Positions 28,917 to 38,550 of a stretch of 60,767 bases of DNA are shown in pieces (position 1 is the stretch's first letter; every line of letters begins with the position of its first letter). The DNA is taken from positions 1 to 60,767 of the forward strand of contig JAGXKX010000004.1 of assembly GCA_018335015.1 (NCBI GenBank), given 5' to 3'. Both the position numbers and the translations under genes were made by a program. The notes beneath the pieces are model-generated. The model was not told the origin of the DNA and ran no database searches. It worked only from the letters and a program-made list of their open reading frames with translations. This stretch comes from Candidatus Bipolaricaulota bacterium. GTDB lineage: Bacteria > Bipolaricaulota > Bipolaricaulia > M55B111.

Positions 28917-29117
28917 CACAGTTCCTCCACCACCCCCGTACATCATTGTTTTGTCCTCCTGTGCCTCCTGCCTAATTACCTGGCAACTGATTTAACCTTA
29001 AAATTCTACCAGTAGACAAAATCCGGCAGCCAGGTAATAGGCAGGAGGCTTGAACTAAAAAATATAATGATTTCTTGTCTCCTTCACATTGCTTCCGACG
29101 GTAGTGAAAGAACTGAG
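28917..29117 (+). mobile_element. MITE-like palindromic element, copy 2 (201 bp)
   Basis: CACAGTTCCTCCACCA...AGTGAAAGAACTGAG ends; arms 28963-28984/29029-29049 complementary with one bulge; AGAA on both sides (28913-28916 and 29118-29121). Confidence 0.85.
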
Positions 29118-29239
29118 AGAAGTAATCGAAAAGGTCCTCCAGAGAAAACTTGTACCCGGTAACTGAGACCAGATACCTGTTAAGTTAGTAGTTGACCGTT
29201 GTACTGAAAGTCCATGGAAGTTAACCTCATAAAGATACA

Positions 29240-29878
29240 ATGAAACGCGACAGGGTAATCTTCGACCTCGACGGAGTTCTTCTCGATTCGGAAACCAACC
29301 TGGACTGGCTGGACCGGGCCCTTACAAGAGCTCTGGTAGAACTGGATCTTCCACTAACCAGAGAAAACATGGAAAAACTCTACCCTGGCGGGCTCCAGGA
29401 TTTCGAAACCGCCGTGAAAGACTTACCTTTCTCTCCAGAAAAAATTTGGAAAGTCAGGGATAAACACTACCTGGCCGAAAAACTGGAGATGATCGACAGG
29501 GGGGAACTCCGACCATTTTCCGACGTAACCAGCCTGGAACGGCTCCAGGACGATTACTCGCTCGGCGTAATAAGCAACTCCCCCGAAGTGGCGGTCAATC
29601 GCTTCATTAAGGCTTACAATTTTGAAGACCTTTTCGAGTCCTGGGTTGGACGAAGCTCGGAATTAAATTCGCTAGAGGAAATCAAGCCCGACCCAGCACT
29701 ATTCCAAAAACTAAAGGGGGAAGTCGGGGACGGAAAATTCTGGTACGTCGGCGACAGAGAAGTAGATAAAATATTCGCCGAAAACACGGATATGGAGTTT
29801 CTCCACCTCACCAGAAATGGAGAAGGATTTGAAAGTCTCGACGAACTGGTTGATTACCTGCTCGAACTAGCAGAATAA
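29240..29878 (+). CDS. HAD-superfamily hydrolase
   Basis: VIFDLDGVLLDSE; KPDPALFQKLK; YVGDREVD. Confidence 0.9.
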   Translation: MKRDRVIFDLDGVLLDSETNLDWLDRALTRALVELDLPLTRENMEKLYPGGLQDFETAVKDLPFSPEKIWKVRDKHYLAEKLEMIDRGELRPFSDVTSLERLQDDYSLGVISNSPEVAVNRFIKAYNFEDLFESWVGRSSELNSLEEIKPDPALFQKLKGEVGDGKFWYVGDREVDKIFAENTDMEFLHLTRNGEGFESLDELVDYLLELAE

Positions 29879-29955
29879 CCTAGTTTTGTTAGCTGGGTGG
29901 GAAAACCCCCGGTCTTTCTTCCCCCCACGACGTTCAGCCGTAGGAGGGCGAGTCT

Positions 29956-30924
29956 TCAGTCCCAGAGTTCGTAGGTCTGCTCTCCGATCGGTTCGTCAAA
30001 AGTCTCGCCGTCTACCTTCAATCCTATCGCGTCCGAAGCCCGAGCTTCTCCGATAACGGCGGCCCTGATTCCGTTGTTACTGAGCAGTTCGAGCGCCTCC
30101 TGAACCTCGGCCGCGGGTACGCTCGCTATTAGCGCTCCCGAGCCGAATACCTTCAGCGGGTCTACTTCCGCGGCTTCACAGATTTTCTCGGTATCGGGAT
30201 TAACGACGATCTCCTCCCGCTCGATTTCGAGAGCCAGGCCGGAAGCCGAAGCCATCTCAAACAGACCGGCCAGCACACCTCCCTCAGTCGGGTCGTGCAT
30301 GGCAGTGGCGTAATCATTTAAAAGCAACCCTTCGGGAAGTACGCTTAGTTGAGTCAGCCGATCCGCTCCTTTATCCAGGTCTTCTTCGGCGACTTCGCCT
30401 TCGAGTTCCTCCCGGAAATCGGTTGCGAGAATGCCAGTTGCCTCTATTCCCGCTCCTTTCGTCAGAATCAATTTGTCTTCGGGTCTGACTCCTCCAGTAG
30501 GGATATATCTGTCAGCGAGACCGAAACAGGTAAGAGACAGGAAGGGCCTCTTGATACCGGAAATATATTCCGAATGCCCGCCTATAATAGCAATTCCAAG
30601 CTCCTGCGAGGAGTTGTCTATCTGTCTTGAGATCTTATCGAGATAGTCCTCATCGCCGTCCGGCAACAGGTAAGTAATCGTCATCCATCTCGGTTCGGCA
30701 CCCGAAGCCGCCAGGTCGTTGCTGGCAATATTGACGCCGAGCGTCCCGACTCTATCCCCTGCGTAAATAATCGGATCCGAATTAACAACCAGGACCCGAT
30801 CCCCCAGATCTATCGCCGCAGTGTCCTCTCCGTAGGCGGGCCCGACCACTACGGACTCGTCCACTGAGCCCAATCTATTAAATACGTACTGGTTAAGTCC
30901 ATCTGGGCCGACCTTACCTACCAT
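29956..30924 (-). CDS. AIR synthase-related / HypE-like protein
   Basis: GEDTAAIDLGDRVLVVNSDPI; HDPTEGGVLAGLFEMA. Confidence 0.82.
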   Translation of the reverse strand: MVGKVGPDGLNQYVFNRLGSVDESVVVGPAYGEDTAAIDLGDRVLVVNSDPIIYAGDRVGTLGVNIASNDLAASGAEPRWMTITYLLPDGDEDYLDKISRQIDNSSQELGIAIIGGHSEYISGIKRPFLSLTCFGLADRYIPTGGVRPEDKLILTKGAGIEATGILATDFREELEGEVAEEDLDKGADRLTQLSVLPEGLLLNDYATAMHDPTEGGVLAGLFEMASASGLALEIEREEIVVNPDTEKICEAAEVDPLKVFGSGALIASVPAAEVQEALELLSNNGIRAAVIGEARASDAIGLKVDGETFDEPIGEQTYELWD

Positions 30925-30996
30925 CTCTCAATCACCCCGAACTGTCAGCTATGATAGCGGAAGGAAGGAAAATTTAAAAGAGCGAGGAAAAAACTT

Positions 30997-31097
30997 TGCC
31001 TCCTGTCCCTTACCTGGCTGCCGGGATTTAGTCTACTGGTAGGAGTTTAAGGTTAAATCAGTCCAGGTAAGGGACAGGAGGCATAGGAGGACAAAAC
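30997..31097 (-). mobile_element. MITE-like palindromic element, copy 3 (partial; core and inner flank)
   Basis: Perfect 21-bp arms TGCCTCCTGTCCCTTACCTGG (30997-31017)/CCAGGTAAGGGACAGGAGGCA (31063-31083); right inner flank TAGGAGGACAAAAC; outer TIRs not recognised. Confidence 0.7.
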
Positions 31098-31160
31098 TCC
31101 CCAGCTGTTAACCATATAGCCTTAATAGCTCGTTTTCTCCCCGGGTTTCCAGACAACCAC

Positions 31161-32201
31161 CTAACTACTCATGTAGTTACGGGCATCCGCAATAATATCC
31201 CTGATGTCTATCTCTCCACCCGCAGTGGATATACATAACCCACAACCCGAGCACCCGTAGTCGCCGAATTCGTCGAAGGACCACCGGAATTTATCGTAGA
31301 ACATTTCTTTCATCCGGCTATCGGTCGGATCGTCCGAGTGGAGTTCGTGGTGAATATCCTTCAGGGTCGCGGAGTCCCAGACCTTGTCCTTGATAGCACT
31401 CTCCCCGTCTCCCTCCTGAATATTGTGTAAAGTAAGGGAGGTCGGACAGGCAAGAGTAAATGCCGTACAGTAACGGTTCTTCGCGGAGTACTTTTCCCAG
31501 AATGGAGCGTCGCGCGGAACTTCTCCGACCTCGGGGCTAACTTCAAAATAGGCGTTTTTGTCCTCGATCTTCTTCCGCATCTTTTCCCTGTGGGCTTCCC
31601 TCAGCTCTATCTGTTTCTCCGTAGCCTCGGTAAGAAGATGATCGTAACGATCTGCTATCTCGTGTCCTTTTTGGGAATCCTCCCCAACCTCGATCAACAT
31701 ATCTCCGTAATGGGGCAGGGTAGAAACGTTCAAATCGAACCCGGACTCTGGATAGGGATTGCCCCCGACCTTGTTACAGAAACAGGGATCGGCAATCTCC
31801 AGACAGTCGCAGGATATTATCGTCGTTTCCTCCCTTCGTTTCTTATAGAAAGGGTAACTTATTTCGCCCTGTTCGAACGCTCGGTCGAGTATTTCCAGGG
31901 CATTTATATCACACGACTTATAACCCAGGAGGGCTAAACTTTTCCCCTCTTCGCCAGGCTGGCCTTCGGGGAAAGTATGGAGGACGTTATTTGGGGGGAA
32001 GAAGAAGTCGTAACACAGGGCGTCGGTTCTCCGACAGTTCAATTGAAAATGGGTTTCTTGAGGGTCCCACTGAACGAACTCCCATCGGCTTCTCGGGCCC
32101 TCTCGTTGCTGACAAAATACCGGAAGAAAGATGTAGTTGTCCTCGGCCAGGTTGTTTACTAACTTTCTCAGATCCCACTCGGAAAGACTGTAAATTTCCA
32201 T
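31161..32201 (-). CDS. Ferredoxin-domain protein of the hydrogenase/sulfite-reductase accessory subunit type (Fer4-like, HydB/AsrA-like)
   Basis: N-terminal domain with LLGYKSCDINALEILDRAF; C-terminal GCSGCGLCISTAGGEIDI. Confidence 0.7.
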   Translation of the reverse strand: MEIYSLSEWDLRKLVNNLAEDNYIFLPVFCQQREGPRSRWEFVQWDPQETHFQLNCRRTDALCYDFFFPPNNVLHTFPEGQPGEEGKSLALLGYKSCDINALEILDRAFEQGEISYPFYKKRREETTIISCDCLEIADPCFCNKVGGNPYPESGFDLNVSTLPHYGDMLIEVGEDSQKGHEIADRYDHLLTEATEKQIELREAHREKMRKKIEDKNAYFEVSPEVGEVPRDAPFWEKYSAKNRYCTAFTLACPTSLTLHNIQEGDGESAIKDKVWDSATLKDIHHELHSDDPTDSRMKEMFYDKFRWSFDEFGDYGCSGCGLCISTAGGEIDIRDIIADARNYMSS

Positions 32202-32567
32202 TTGTCCCCCCTATACGCGGTTCAAGGGAAAATATCCCCACGACCCGGACGAAAATAAAAGTTCAGAGAGACTGTCCAGTTACAATATTGTGGACATGTT
32301 CACGTTCTCAAAGTTATTATAGCATAGTTGAAACGATATGCCAAATATTCTCCATCGATTCCGGCTAAATGAACTGGATCATCGAGGTACGCTTCCGATC
32401 AGTTCGGAACGCCGGATATACCAGGTTTTATTAATCCCTTTTCCTAACGACTTGACAAAACTCTATTACCCGATAAGTTTTTAGGAGTTGCTTTACACCT
32501 ACGGGGGCGGAAATAGGTAAGGAGCAAGTTTTCCAAAAATATTTCATAAAGAGGTGAGATTTTTGAA

Positions 32568-33572
32568 ATGAAGAATCAAAAGGCAAAATGGGGTATAGTT
32601 GGCACCGCGAATATTGCAAAAAAAGCCCTTATCCCCGGTATAAGGGATTCAGATAGTTCCGAGCTTTACGCGGTAGGGTCCCGCGACGGGGCAAGAGCAA
32701 AAAGATTCGCGAAAGAATTCGAGATACCGGAAAGCTACGGGTCTTACGAAGGGCTTTTGGACGATCCTCGAGTCGAGTTCGTCTATATTCCACTGCCAAA
32801 CCACCTCCATCACGAGTGGACAATTAAATCGCTGAAAAGGGGGAAGCACGTTCTGTGTGAGAAGCCACTTGGTACCACCGCGGGAGAAGTCAGGGAAATG
32901 TTCGAAGCTGCAAAAGAGAACGACGTAAAACTGATGGAAGCGTTTATGTATCGATTCCACCCCCAGGTCCTTCGGGTCAAGGAATTAATTGACCGGGGAG
33001 AAATAGGCGAACCGAAATTCTTCCGAGGAGCTTTCTCTTTCCCGCTGGTTAACCAGGACCGGGAAGACGACATAAGGTGGAAGGAAGAGATGGGCGGAGG
33101 GAGTTTGTTGGACCTTGGCACGTATTCGATAAATACCGTACGATATCTCTTCGACGACGAGCCCCGGAAAGTTTTTGCCAGGTCTTCCTATCACCCGGAC
33201 CACACGGCAGACGCCGAAACCCAGGCGACCATGGAGTTTCCCGGTGACAGAACTGCCACGTTTGACAGCAGCTTCCTTCTCAGCGACCGGGCAAACTTCG
33301 AAGTCGTCAGCAGTTCGGGCGCTATTCGGGGATTTAACACCTACGGTCCAGGGCGATATAAACGTCTCAACGTCGAGATCGAAAGGGGCAACTCAAGGGA
33401 AATAGAAACGGTCAAGGGAGTAGACGAATATAGCCTGGAAGTAGACGAACTTTTAGATGCAGCTTCCAAAGATAGAAAACCCAAAATTACCAGGGAGGAT
33501 AGTATGAATCAAGCCAGAGTCCTGGACGCGGTGAAAGAATCGGCCGAAAACCAGAGCTGGGTGGAGGTATAA
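32568..33572 (+). CDS. Gfo/Idh/MocA-family oxidoreductase
   Basis: GIVGTANIAKKALIPGI; GKHVLCEKPLGTTAGE; MEAFMYRFHPQ. Confidence 0.92.
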   Translation: MKNQKAKWGIVGTANIAKKALIPGIRDSDSSELYAVGSRDGARAKRFAKEFEIPESYGSYEGLLDDPRVEFVYIPLPNHLHHEWTIKSLKRGKHVLCEKPLGTTAGEVREMFEAAKENDVKLMEAFMYRFHPQVLRVKELIDRGEIGEPKFFRGAFSFPLVNQDREDDIRWKEEMGGGSLLDLGTYSINTVRYLFDDEPRKVFARSSYHPDHTADAETQATMEFPGDRTATFDSSFLLSDRANFEVVSSSGAIRGFNTYGPGRYKRLNVEIERGNSREIETVKGVDEYSLEVDELLDAASKDRKPKITREDSMNQARVLDAVKESAENQSWVEV

Positions 33573-33661
33573 GACTTGAAAATACCATCGGGAAGGTTTC
33601 ATAATCTAGATCAAATTCGGCTAGTTCCAGTTATGGTCCTTCACGGGTAGAGATGATTTAA

Positions 33662-33778
33662 TTGGAAGAACTCCTCGAGAAAAAAACTTTCAACGGTTTG
33701 GTAAAAAAACGCAGGCGAAAAGACGACGGAAGAATAATTATTTATTATTCCCGGACGGAAAGCGGGGAGGGAGGTTAG
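33662..33778 (+). CDS. Possible small ORF (38 aa, basic) ending immediately before galT
   Basis: TTG-initiated frame LEELLEKKTFNGLVKKRRRKDDGRIIIYYSRTESGEGG*; stop abuts the galT ATG; not in the supplied ORF list (too short). Confidence 0.3.
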   Translation: MEELLEKKTFNGLVKKRRRKDDGRIIIYYSRTESGEGG

Positions 33779-34738
33779 ATGCCGGAACTCCGCTGGAACC
33801 CTATCCTTAAAAGATGGAACATAATATCCGACGCGAGGCAGGACCGGCCCGTCCTTCCAGAAGACAGTTGCCCTCTCTGCCCGGAGGTGCTGGAAGTACC
33901 CCGGGAGGATTACTACATAGTTTCGTTCGAAAACAGATTTCCCTCGCTGGAACGAGACCCCGAAACGCCGAACGTAGAAGGGGATTCATTCTACAAGGTG
34001 AGGAAAAACAGAGGAGTTTGCGAGGTCCTTCTCTATTCTTCCGATCACGACGCTTCCCCCGCCGACCTGAACCAGGAGAGGTTCGAGGACCTCATTAAGG
34101 TCTGGCGGGACAGGTTCGAGGAGCTATCCGGAGAAGATTTTATCGATTACGTCTACATCTTCGAAAACCGGGGTCGGGAGATAGGAGTAAGCCTGGACCA
34201 CCCTCACGGCCAAATTTACGCCTTCCCCTTTATCCCTCCCCTGGCCCGGAGATCGATCGAAAGCGCAAAGTCACATCATGAAAAATATGACGAATGTATT
34301 TTTTGCCGGGTTTTAGGAAAAGAGAGGGAGTTAGAGGAGAGGGTTATCTGGGAGGACGATTATTTCGCGGCTTTCGTCCCGTTTTACGCCCGGTTCCCCT
34401 ACGAAGTTCACCTCTACCCCAAACGGCACTTCCCGACGATTAAAGCGCTGGAGGACCGGGAACTTTCATCTCTGGCATCGGGCATTAAAACCGTGCTCAG
34501 TAAGTACGGGAACATCTTTCCGATAGACGATTTTCCTTATATAATGAGTTTCCACCAGGCTCCCGTAGACGACGGAGATTACTCCTATTATCACTTTCAC
34601 CTCGAATTTTACTCCCTTCAGCGAGGCGAAGACAAAATTAAGTACAGAGCGGGAGTCGAGACGGGAATGAACGCGTTTATATCCTCGCTTTCCCCGGAAA
34701 AGATGGCGAAAGACCTCAAAGAAACCCGCCCGAAATAG
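33779..34738 (+). CDS. galT: Galactose-1-phosphate uridylyltransferase
   Basis: ELRWNPILKRWNIIS; VSLDHPHGQIYAFPFIPP. Confidence 0.93.
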   Translation: MPELRWNPILKRWNIISDARQDRPVLPEDSCPLCPEVLEVPREDYYIVSFENRFPSLERDPETPNVEGDSFYKVRKNRGVCEVLLYSSDHDASPADLNQERFEDLIKVWRDRFEELSGEDFIDYVYIFENRGREIGVSLDHPHGQIYAFPFIPPLARRSIESAKSHHEKYDECIFCRVLGKERELEERVIWEDDYFAAFVPFYARFPYEVHLYPKRHFPTIKALEDRELSSLASGIKTVLSKYGNIFPIDDFPYIMSFHQAPVDDGDYSYYHFHLEFYSLQRGEDKIKYRAGVETGMNAFISSLSPEKMAKDLKETRPK

Positions 34739-34749
34739 CGGGATAATAA

Positions 34750-35913
34750 ATGAAAACCGATAGATTGAAAAAGGAGTTTACAGAATTTTTCGGTGCCGGT
34801 AGAGAACCCGAGATCTATCGTGCACCGGGCCGAGTTAACCTTATCGGCGAACATACCGATTACAACGACGGTCTCGTCCTCCCGATAGCTATAGATCTTT
34901 CGACGTACGGTCTATTCCGCCTCACGAACGAAGACAAAATACGGGTATACTCAGAAAACCTGGATAAATTTGAGGAGATCGAGCTCGCGAATCTTTCCCG
35001 GAGAAAAGGTAATTGGACGGACTACGTCAGGGGTGTCCTCTCGAGCCTGGAAAGTCGATCGAAAACTATCTCCGGGTTCGATCTCTACCTGAGCTCCGAA
35101 ATTCCCGTGGGAAGCGGGCTATCCAGTTCAGCTGCGCTCGAGGTAGTGACCGCCGTGGGTGCCATCAAGACGATGAACCTGGACGAAGTCGAAGATTTAG
35201 ATCTAATAAAACTCTGTCAGAAAGCGGAGAACGACTTCGTCGGGGCAAATACGGGGATTATGGACCAGTACGCATCTTACCTTGGCAGGGAGGGAGCGGG
35301 ACTCCTTATCAACACGGCCGAGCCTTCGCATAAATTTGTAGATCTCGGTCTGAAAGGTTACGAGCTTTTAGTGATCGATACCACTGTATCCCATACCCAC
35401 GATGACAACGAATACAACCGGAGGCGGAGGGATTGCGAAAGAGCGGTTAACGCGATAAACGAAAGTACCGCGGGGAAAACACTAAAGTCTTTGAGCGATA
35501 TACCCTCCGAGGAATTGGATGATATCTTACCCCAGCTTGAAGAAAGTCTAGCAAACCGGACCGAACACGTCGTCCGGGAAAACGAACGAGTAGAAAAAGC
35601 CGCCGGATTTTTTCAGCAGGGAAGAATAAAAGAGGTCGGAGAATTGTTCTTCGCCTCCCATGACAGTTTACGCGATCTCTACGAAGTTAGCTCCCCGGAG
35701 CTGGACTATCTAATAGAATTCGCCCGCGCCGAAGGTATTCCCGGAGCCAGAATGACCGGCGGAGGGTTTGGGGGATCGACCATACACCTGGTCCCCGAAA
35801 GTCAAATGGACGAATATCTGAAGAAAGCCTCCCGAGTATTCGAGGAGGAATTTGAAATAACTCCGGACGGATTCCCTGTTTCCCCGAGCGACGGAGCGAA
35901 ATTTCAAAATTAG
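34750..35913 (+). CDS. galK: Galactokinase
   Basis: APGRVNLIGEHTDYNDGLVLPIAI; PVGSGLSSSAALEV; GARMTGGGFGGSTIHLV. Confidence 0.96.
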   Translation: MKTDRLKKEFTEFFGAGREPEIYRAPGRVNLIGEHTDYNDGLVLPIAIDLSTYGLFRLTNEDKIRVYSENLDKFEEIELANLSRRKGNWTDYVRGVLSSLESRSKTISGFDLYLSSEIPVGSGLSSSAALEVVTAVGAIKTMNLDEVEDLDLIKLCQKAENDFVGANTGIMDQYASYLGREGAGLLINTAEPSHKFVDLGLKGYELLVIDTTVSHTHDDNEYNRRRRDCERAVNAINESTAGKTLKSLSDIPSEELDDILPQLEESLANRTEHVVRENERVEKAAGFFQQGRIKEVGELFFASHDSLRDLYEVSSPELDYLIEFARAEGIPGARMTGGGFGGSTIHLVPESQMDEYLKKASRVFEEEFEITPDGFPVSPSDGAKFQN

Positions 35914-36062
35914 CGAGGCATTTGCGCGAGAAAGGTTGTAATATTATTGTTTCTTGGTTAACCTCAATTAGGAAAACTTGAGTCAATTACCCCACTTTTA
36001 GAGAGTGGTTTGTAGAAATATTATTTTAAGGTTAGAAATTATGTTCTTTAAAATTTTGAGAC

Positions 36063-36170
36063 CCAGCACTCAATCGAGCCACGATATCAAGATTAAATTT
36101 GAATTGGCAAACAAACTAATTAATAACTACTCCACTTCGCACAGAGAACCGTTACTCGATTGAGTGCTGG
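36063..36170. repeat. 16-bp perfect inverted repeat bracketing a 76-bp AT-rich segment
   Basis: CCAGCACTCAATCGAG (36063-36078) and CTCGATTGAGTGCTGG (36155-36170). Confidence 0.85.
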
Positions 36171-36301
36171 ACCAAAAACAATCGATTCAACCCAAGTCAA
36201 AGAGCGGGCTCACTCTCGGCAGGTGGAGTTGAAAACTCTAATATGTTTTGGTAAATAAATCAACTATTGCGTTGACGCTGAGAAACAGCGGGTGATATTA
36301 G

Positions 36302-36529
36302 ATGATTACCGAAGAAGAAGTAGAAGAAGCACTAGATGAAGTCAGGCCATCTATCCAGGCAGACGGTGGAGACGTAGTTCTGGACGAAATCACCGAGGAT
36401 AACGTCGTAAAGGTACAGCTCGTGGGAGCCTGTGTCGGTTGCCCGATGTCGACAATGACCTTGAAACAGGGCGTCGAAAAGGTTCTGGAGTCTAAGATAC
36501 CAGAAATAGAAGAAGTTCAGGCAGTATAA
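36302..36529 (+). CDS. NifU C-terminal-domain (Nfu-type) Fe-S scaffold protein
   Basis: VRPSIQADGGDVVL; GACVGCPMSTMTLKQGVE. Confidence 0.93.
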   Translation: MITEEEVEEALDEVRPSIQADGGDVVLDEITEDNVVKVQLVGACVGCPMSTMTLKQGVEKVLESKIPEIEEVQAV

Positions 36530-36598
36530 CTGTCATCTTGAGTGAACCCCGTACAGTTAGTATCATAAACGAACCAAAAGAATTAGGGGTGGGACAAG

Positions 36599-37027
36599 AT
36601 GGCAGCAAGTCTTAATCAGGTTATTCTTATCGGAAATTTAACCGAGGATCCCGAACTTCAATACACACAATCAGGAGTCGCAAGAACAACTTTTACCATA
36701 GCAATAAACAGACAGTACAGAGACGCCAACGACGAATTGCAGGAAGAAACGACCTTCGTCCCCATCACCACGTGGAGAAATCAGGCTGAAAATTGCGCCA
36801 CCTACCTCAGTAAAGGCAGACCCGTTGCAGTAACCGGAAGACTCAGGATTTCCAACTACGAGGACGACGAGGGTAATAACAGAAAGTGGACGAGCGTAGT
36901 GGCCCAAAACGTCCAGTTCCTCGGATCCGGCCAGGGCGAAAGACAGGAGGAAAAAGCCGAACAACCTCCTCCGGAAAGACCGGAACCCAGTTCTTCCGAC
37001 GAAGACGACGAGGAAATACCATTTTAG
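36599..37027 (+). CDS. ssb: Single-stranded DNA-binding protein
   Basis: LNQVILIGNLTEDPELQYT; acidic EDDEEIPF C-terminal tip. Confidence 0.96.
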   Translation: MAASLNQVILIGNLTEDPELQYTQSGVARTTFTIAINRQYRDANDELQEETTFVPITTWRNQAENCATYLSKGRPVAVTGRLRISNYEDDEGNNRKWTSVVAQNVQFLGSGQGERQEEKAEQPPPERPEPSSSDEDDEEIPF

Positions 37028-37094
37028 GGGGTAAAGGCATTTAATCAACTAGAAATTAGATTATATTAGGTTTTGAATTAGATAAGTAATTACC

Positions 37095-37289
37095 CTCAGT
37101 TATTCACCAACGGCGACCTTGCTGTTTGGTCCGAAGAGGAGTTCCCCCCTTACCTGGCAACTGATTTAACCTTTTCAACTCAGTAGTAGACAAAATCCGG
37201 CAGCCAGGTAAGGGGGGAACTCCTAGAAAAAAGAAGTCAAAATATTCGTGAATTAAGCTTCGCTTTCAGGCAATGGAGAAAGATGTGAG
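37095..37289 (+). mobile_element. MITE-like palindromic element, copy 4 (~195 bp, diverged outer arms)
   Basis: CTCAGTTATTCACCAA left end; GGAGAAAGATGTGAG right end; perfect arms GGAGTTCCCCCCTTACCTGGC (37138-37158)/GCCAGGTAAGGGGGGAACTCC (37203-37223). Confidence 0.75.
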
Positions 37290-37356
37290 TTTAATTGAGG
37301 CTAGATGAAAAGAACTGAGGATTAGAGGTTGAGGTCAGAAATAACTGAGTCAGGGA

Positions 37357-38550
37357 CTAGGTTAACTCTTTTTTAACTTCAGAGGCGAATTCGCCCGGCA
37401 ACTGCTTTAGTATCGTGGTCATTACGAGCGGGTTCTTTGCCATTTTTTTGGCAAGGGGATACAGGTGGTCGATATCTCCGTTATCCGCTATCCAATCGGC
37501 CAGATTGGGTCTATTAAGAAGCCTTAACAGCCTGGAGAGGTTTTCGTCCGAGACTACCTCCAGAATCCTGTGGAGCAACATCTCCCGGTTTAGCTCCCCC
37601 CCTACCTGGCTCATCCACTCCCTGTAGTAGTAATCCGAAGGGTTCTCCATACCGGATAGCCCTTTTAACGCCGCTTTTCCCGCAAGTTCGGCGGTAATTG
37701 AAATAGGATACAACCCACCGCCGGTTGTCGGCTTCACCTGTCCGGCAGCGTCCCCGACAGTTATTACGCTACCACCTGTGGAATGGTCGGGAATACCGAT
37801 CGGTATTACACCCGTACGAAACTCTTCGGGGTAATCCGCCCCGACCTTATCGAGTAAATTATTGAAGGATTGCTTGAGCTTCTCACCGTCGTTGGTGCCC
37901 AACCCCACCCGAGATTTTCCCCCTGTGGTAGGGATAATCCACCCGAAAAACCCGGAGGCTACCTCCTCGCCGAAAAAGACCTCGACGTAGTCGTTGCTGA
38001 ATATCTCCAGTTCCATCTCGGCCTGGATGGCGTAGATCAACTCCGAGGGTCGTTCAAGGTCAAATAGCCTTCGGACGTCGCTTCTGGGTCCGTCGGCCCC
38101 GATAATTACACTCGAGCTTATAGTCCTTTCCCGGGAGCCATCGATCGACCTAACTTTAACCTCTGAACCGTCTCTCGCAAATATGCCGGTCTTTGGCCGT
38201 ATTCTGACGCCCTTATCTTCTGCGCGGGAGAGCAAGTCGGCATTTAACCTATCCCTGTCTATGACGTAAGCTTTGACTTCCGAAGAAGAGAGCTCGAAAT
38301 CGTCCCCGCCAGGAGGGTGGACGAGCACGCCTCTGATCTCGTTTACTATCGCCCTGTTTCTGCCACCCAGTCTTTCCCAGGCATCAACACTTACCAGCCC
38401 CCCACAGGCACTGGATCGAGCCGGGTCGTCCTTCTTGTCGATCAGGATCGTATCTCCACCGCCGTCGGCAACGACTTCCGCGGCAATAGCCCCGGCAGGC
38501 CCCCCACCAACTACCAATACGTCAGTATCAATTCTATCCATCTTCACCAC
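37357..38550 (-). CDS. FAD-dependent geranylgeranyl-reductase-family oxidoreductase
   Basis: DVLVVGGGPAGAIAAEVVA; GDAAGQVKPTTGGGLYPISI. Confidence 0.88.
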   Translation of the reverse strand: MVKMDRIDTDVLVVGGGPAGAIAAEVVADGGGDTILIDKKDDPARSSACGGLVSVDAWERLGGRNRAIVNEIRGVLVHPPGGDDFELSSSEVKAYVIDRDRLNADLLSRAEDKGVRIRPKTGIFARDGSEVKVRSIDGSRERTISSSVIIGADGPRSDVRRLFDLERPSELIYAIQAEMELEIFSNDYVEVFFGEEVASGFFGWIIPTTGGKSRVGLGTNDGEKLKQSFNNLLDKVGADYPEEFRTGVIPIGIPDHSTGGSVITVGDAAGQVKPTTGGGLYPISITAELAGKAALKGLSGMENPSDYYYREWMSQVGGELNREMLLHRILEVVSDENLSRLLRLLNRPNLADWIADNGDIDHLYPLAKKMAKNPLVMTTILKQLPGEFASEVKKELT

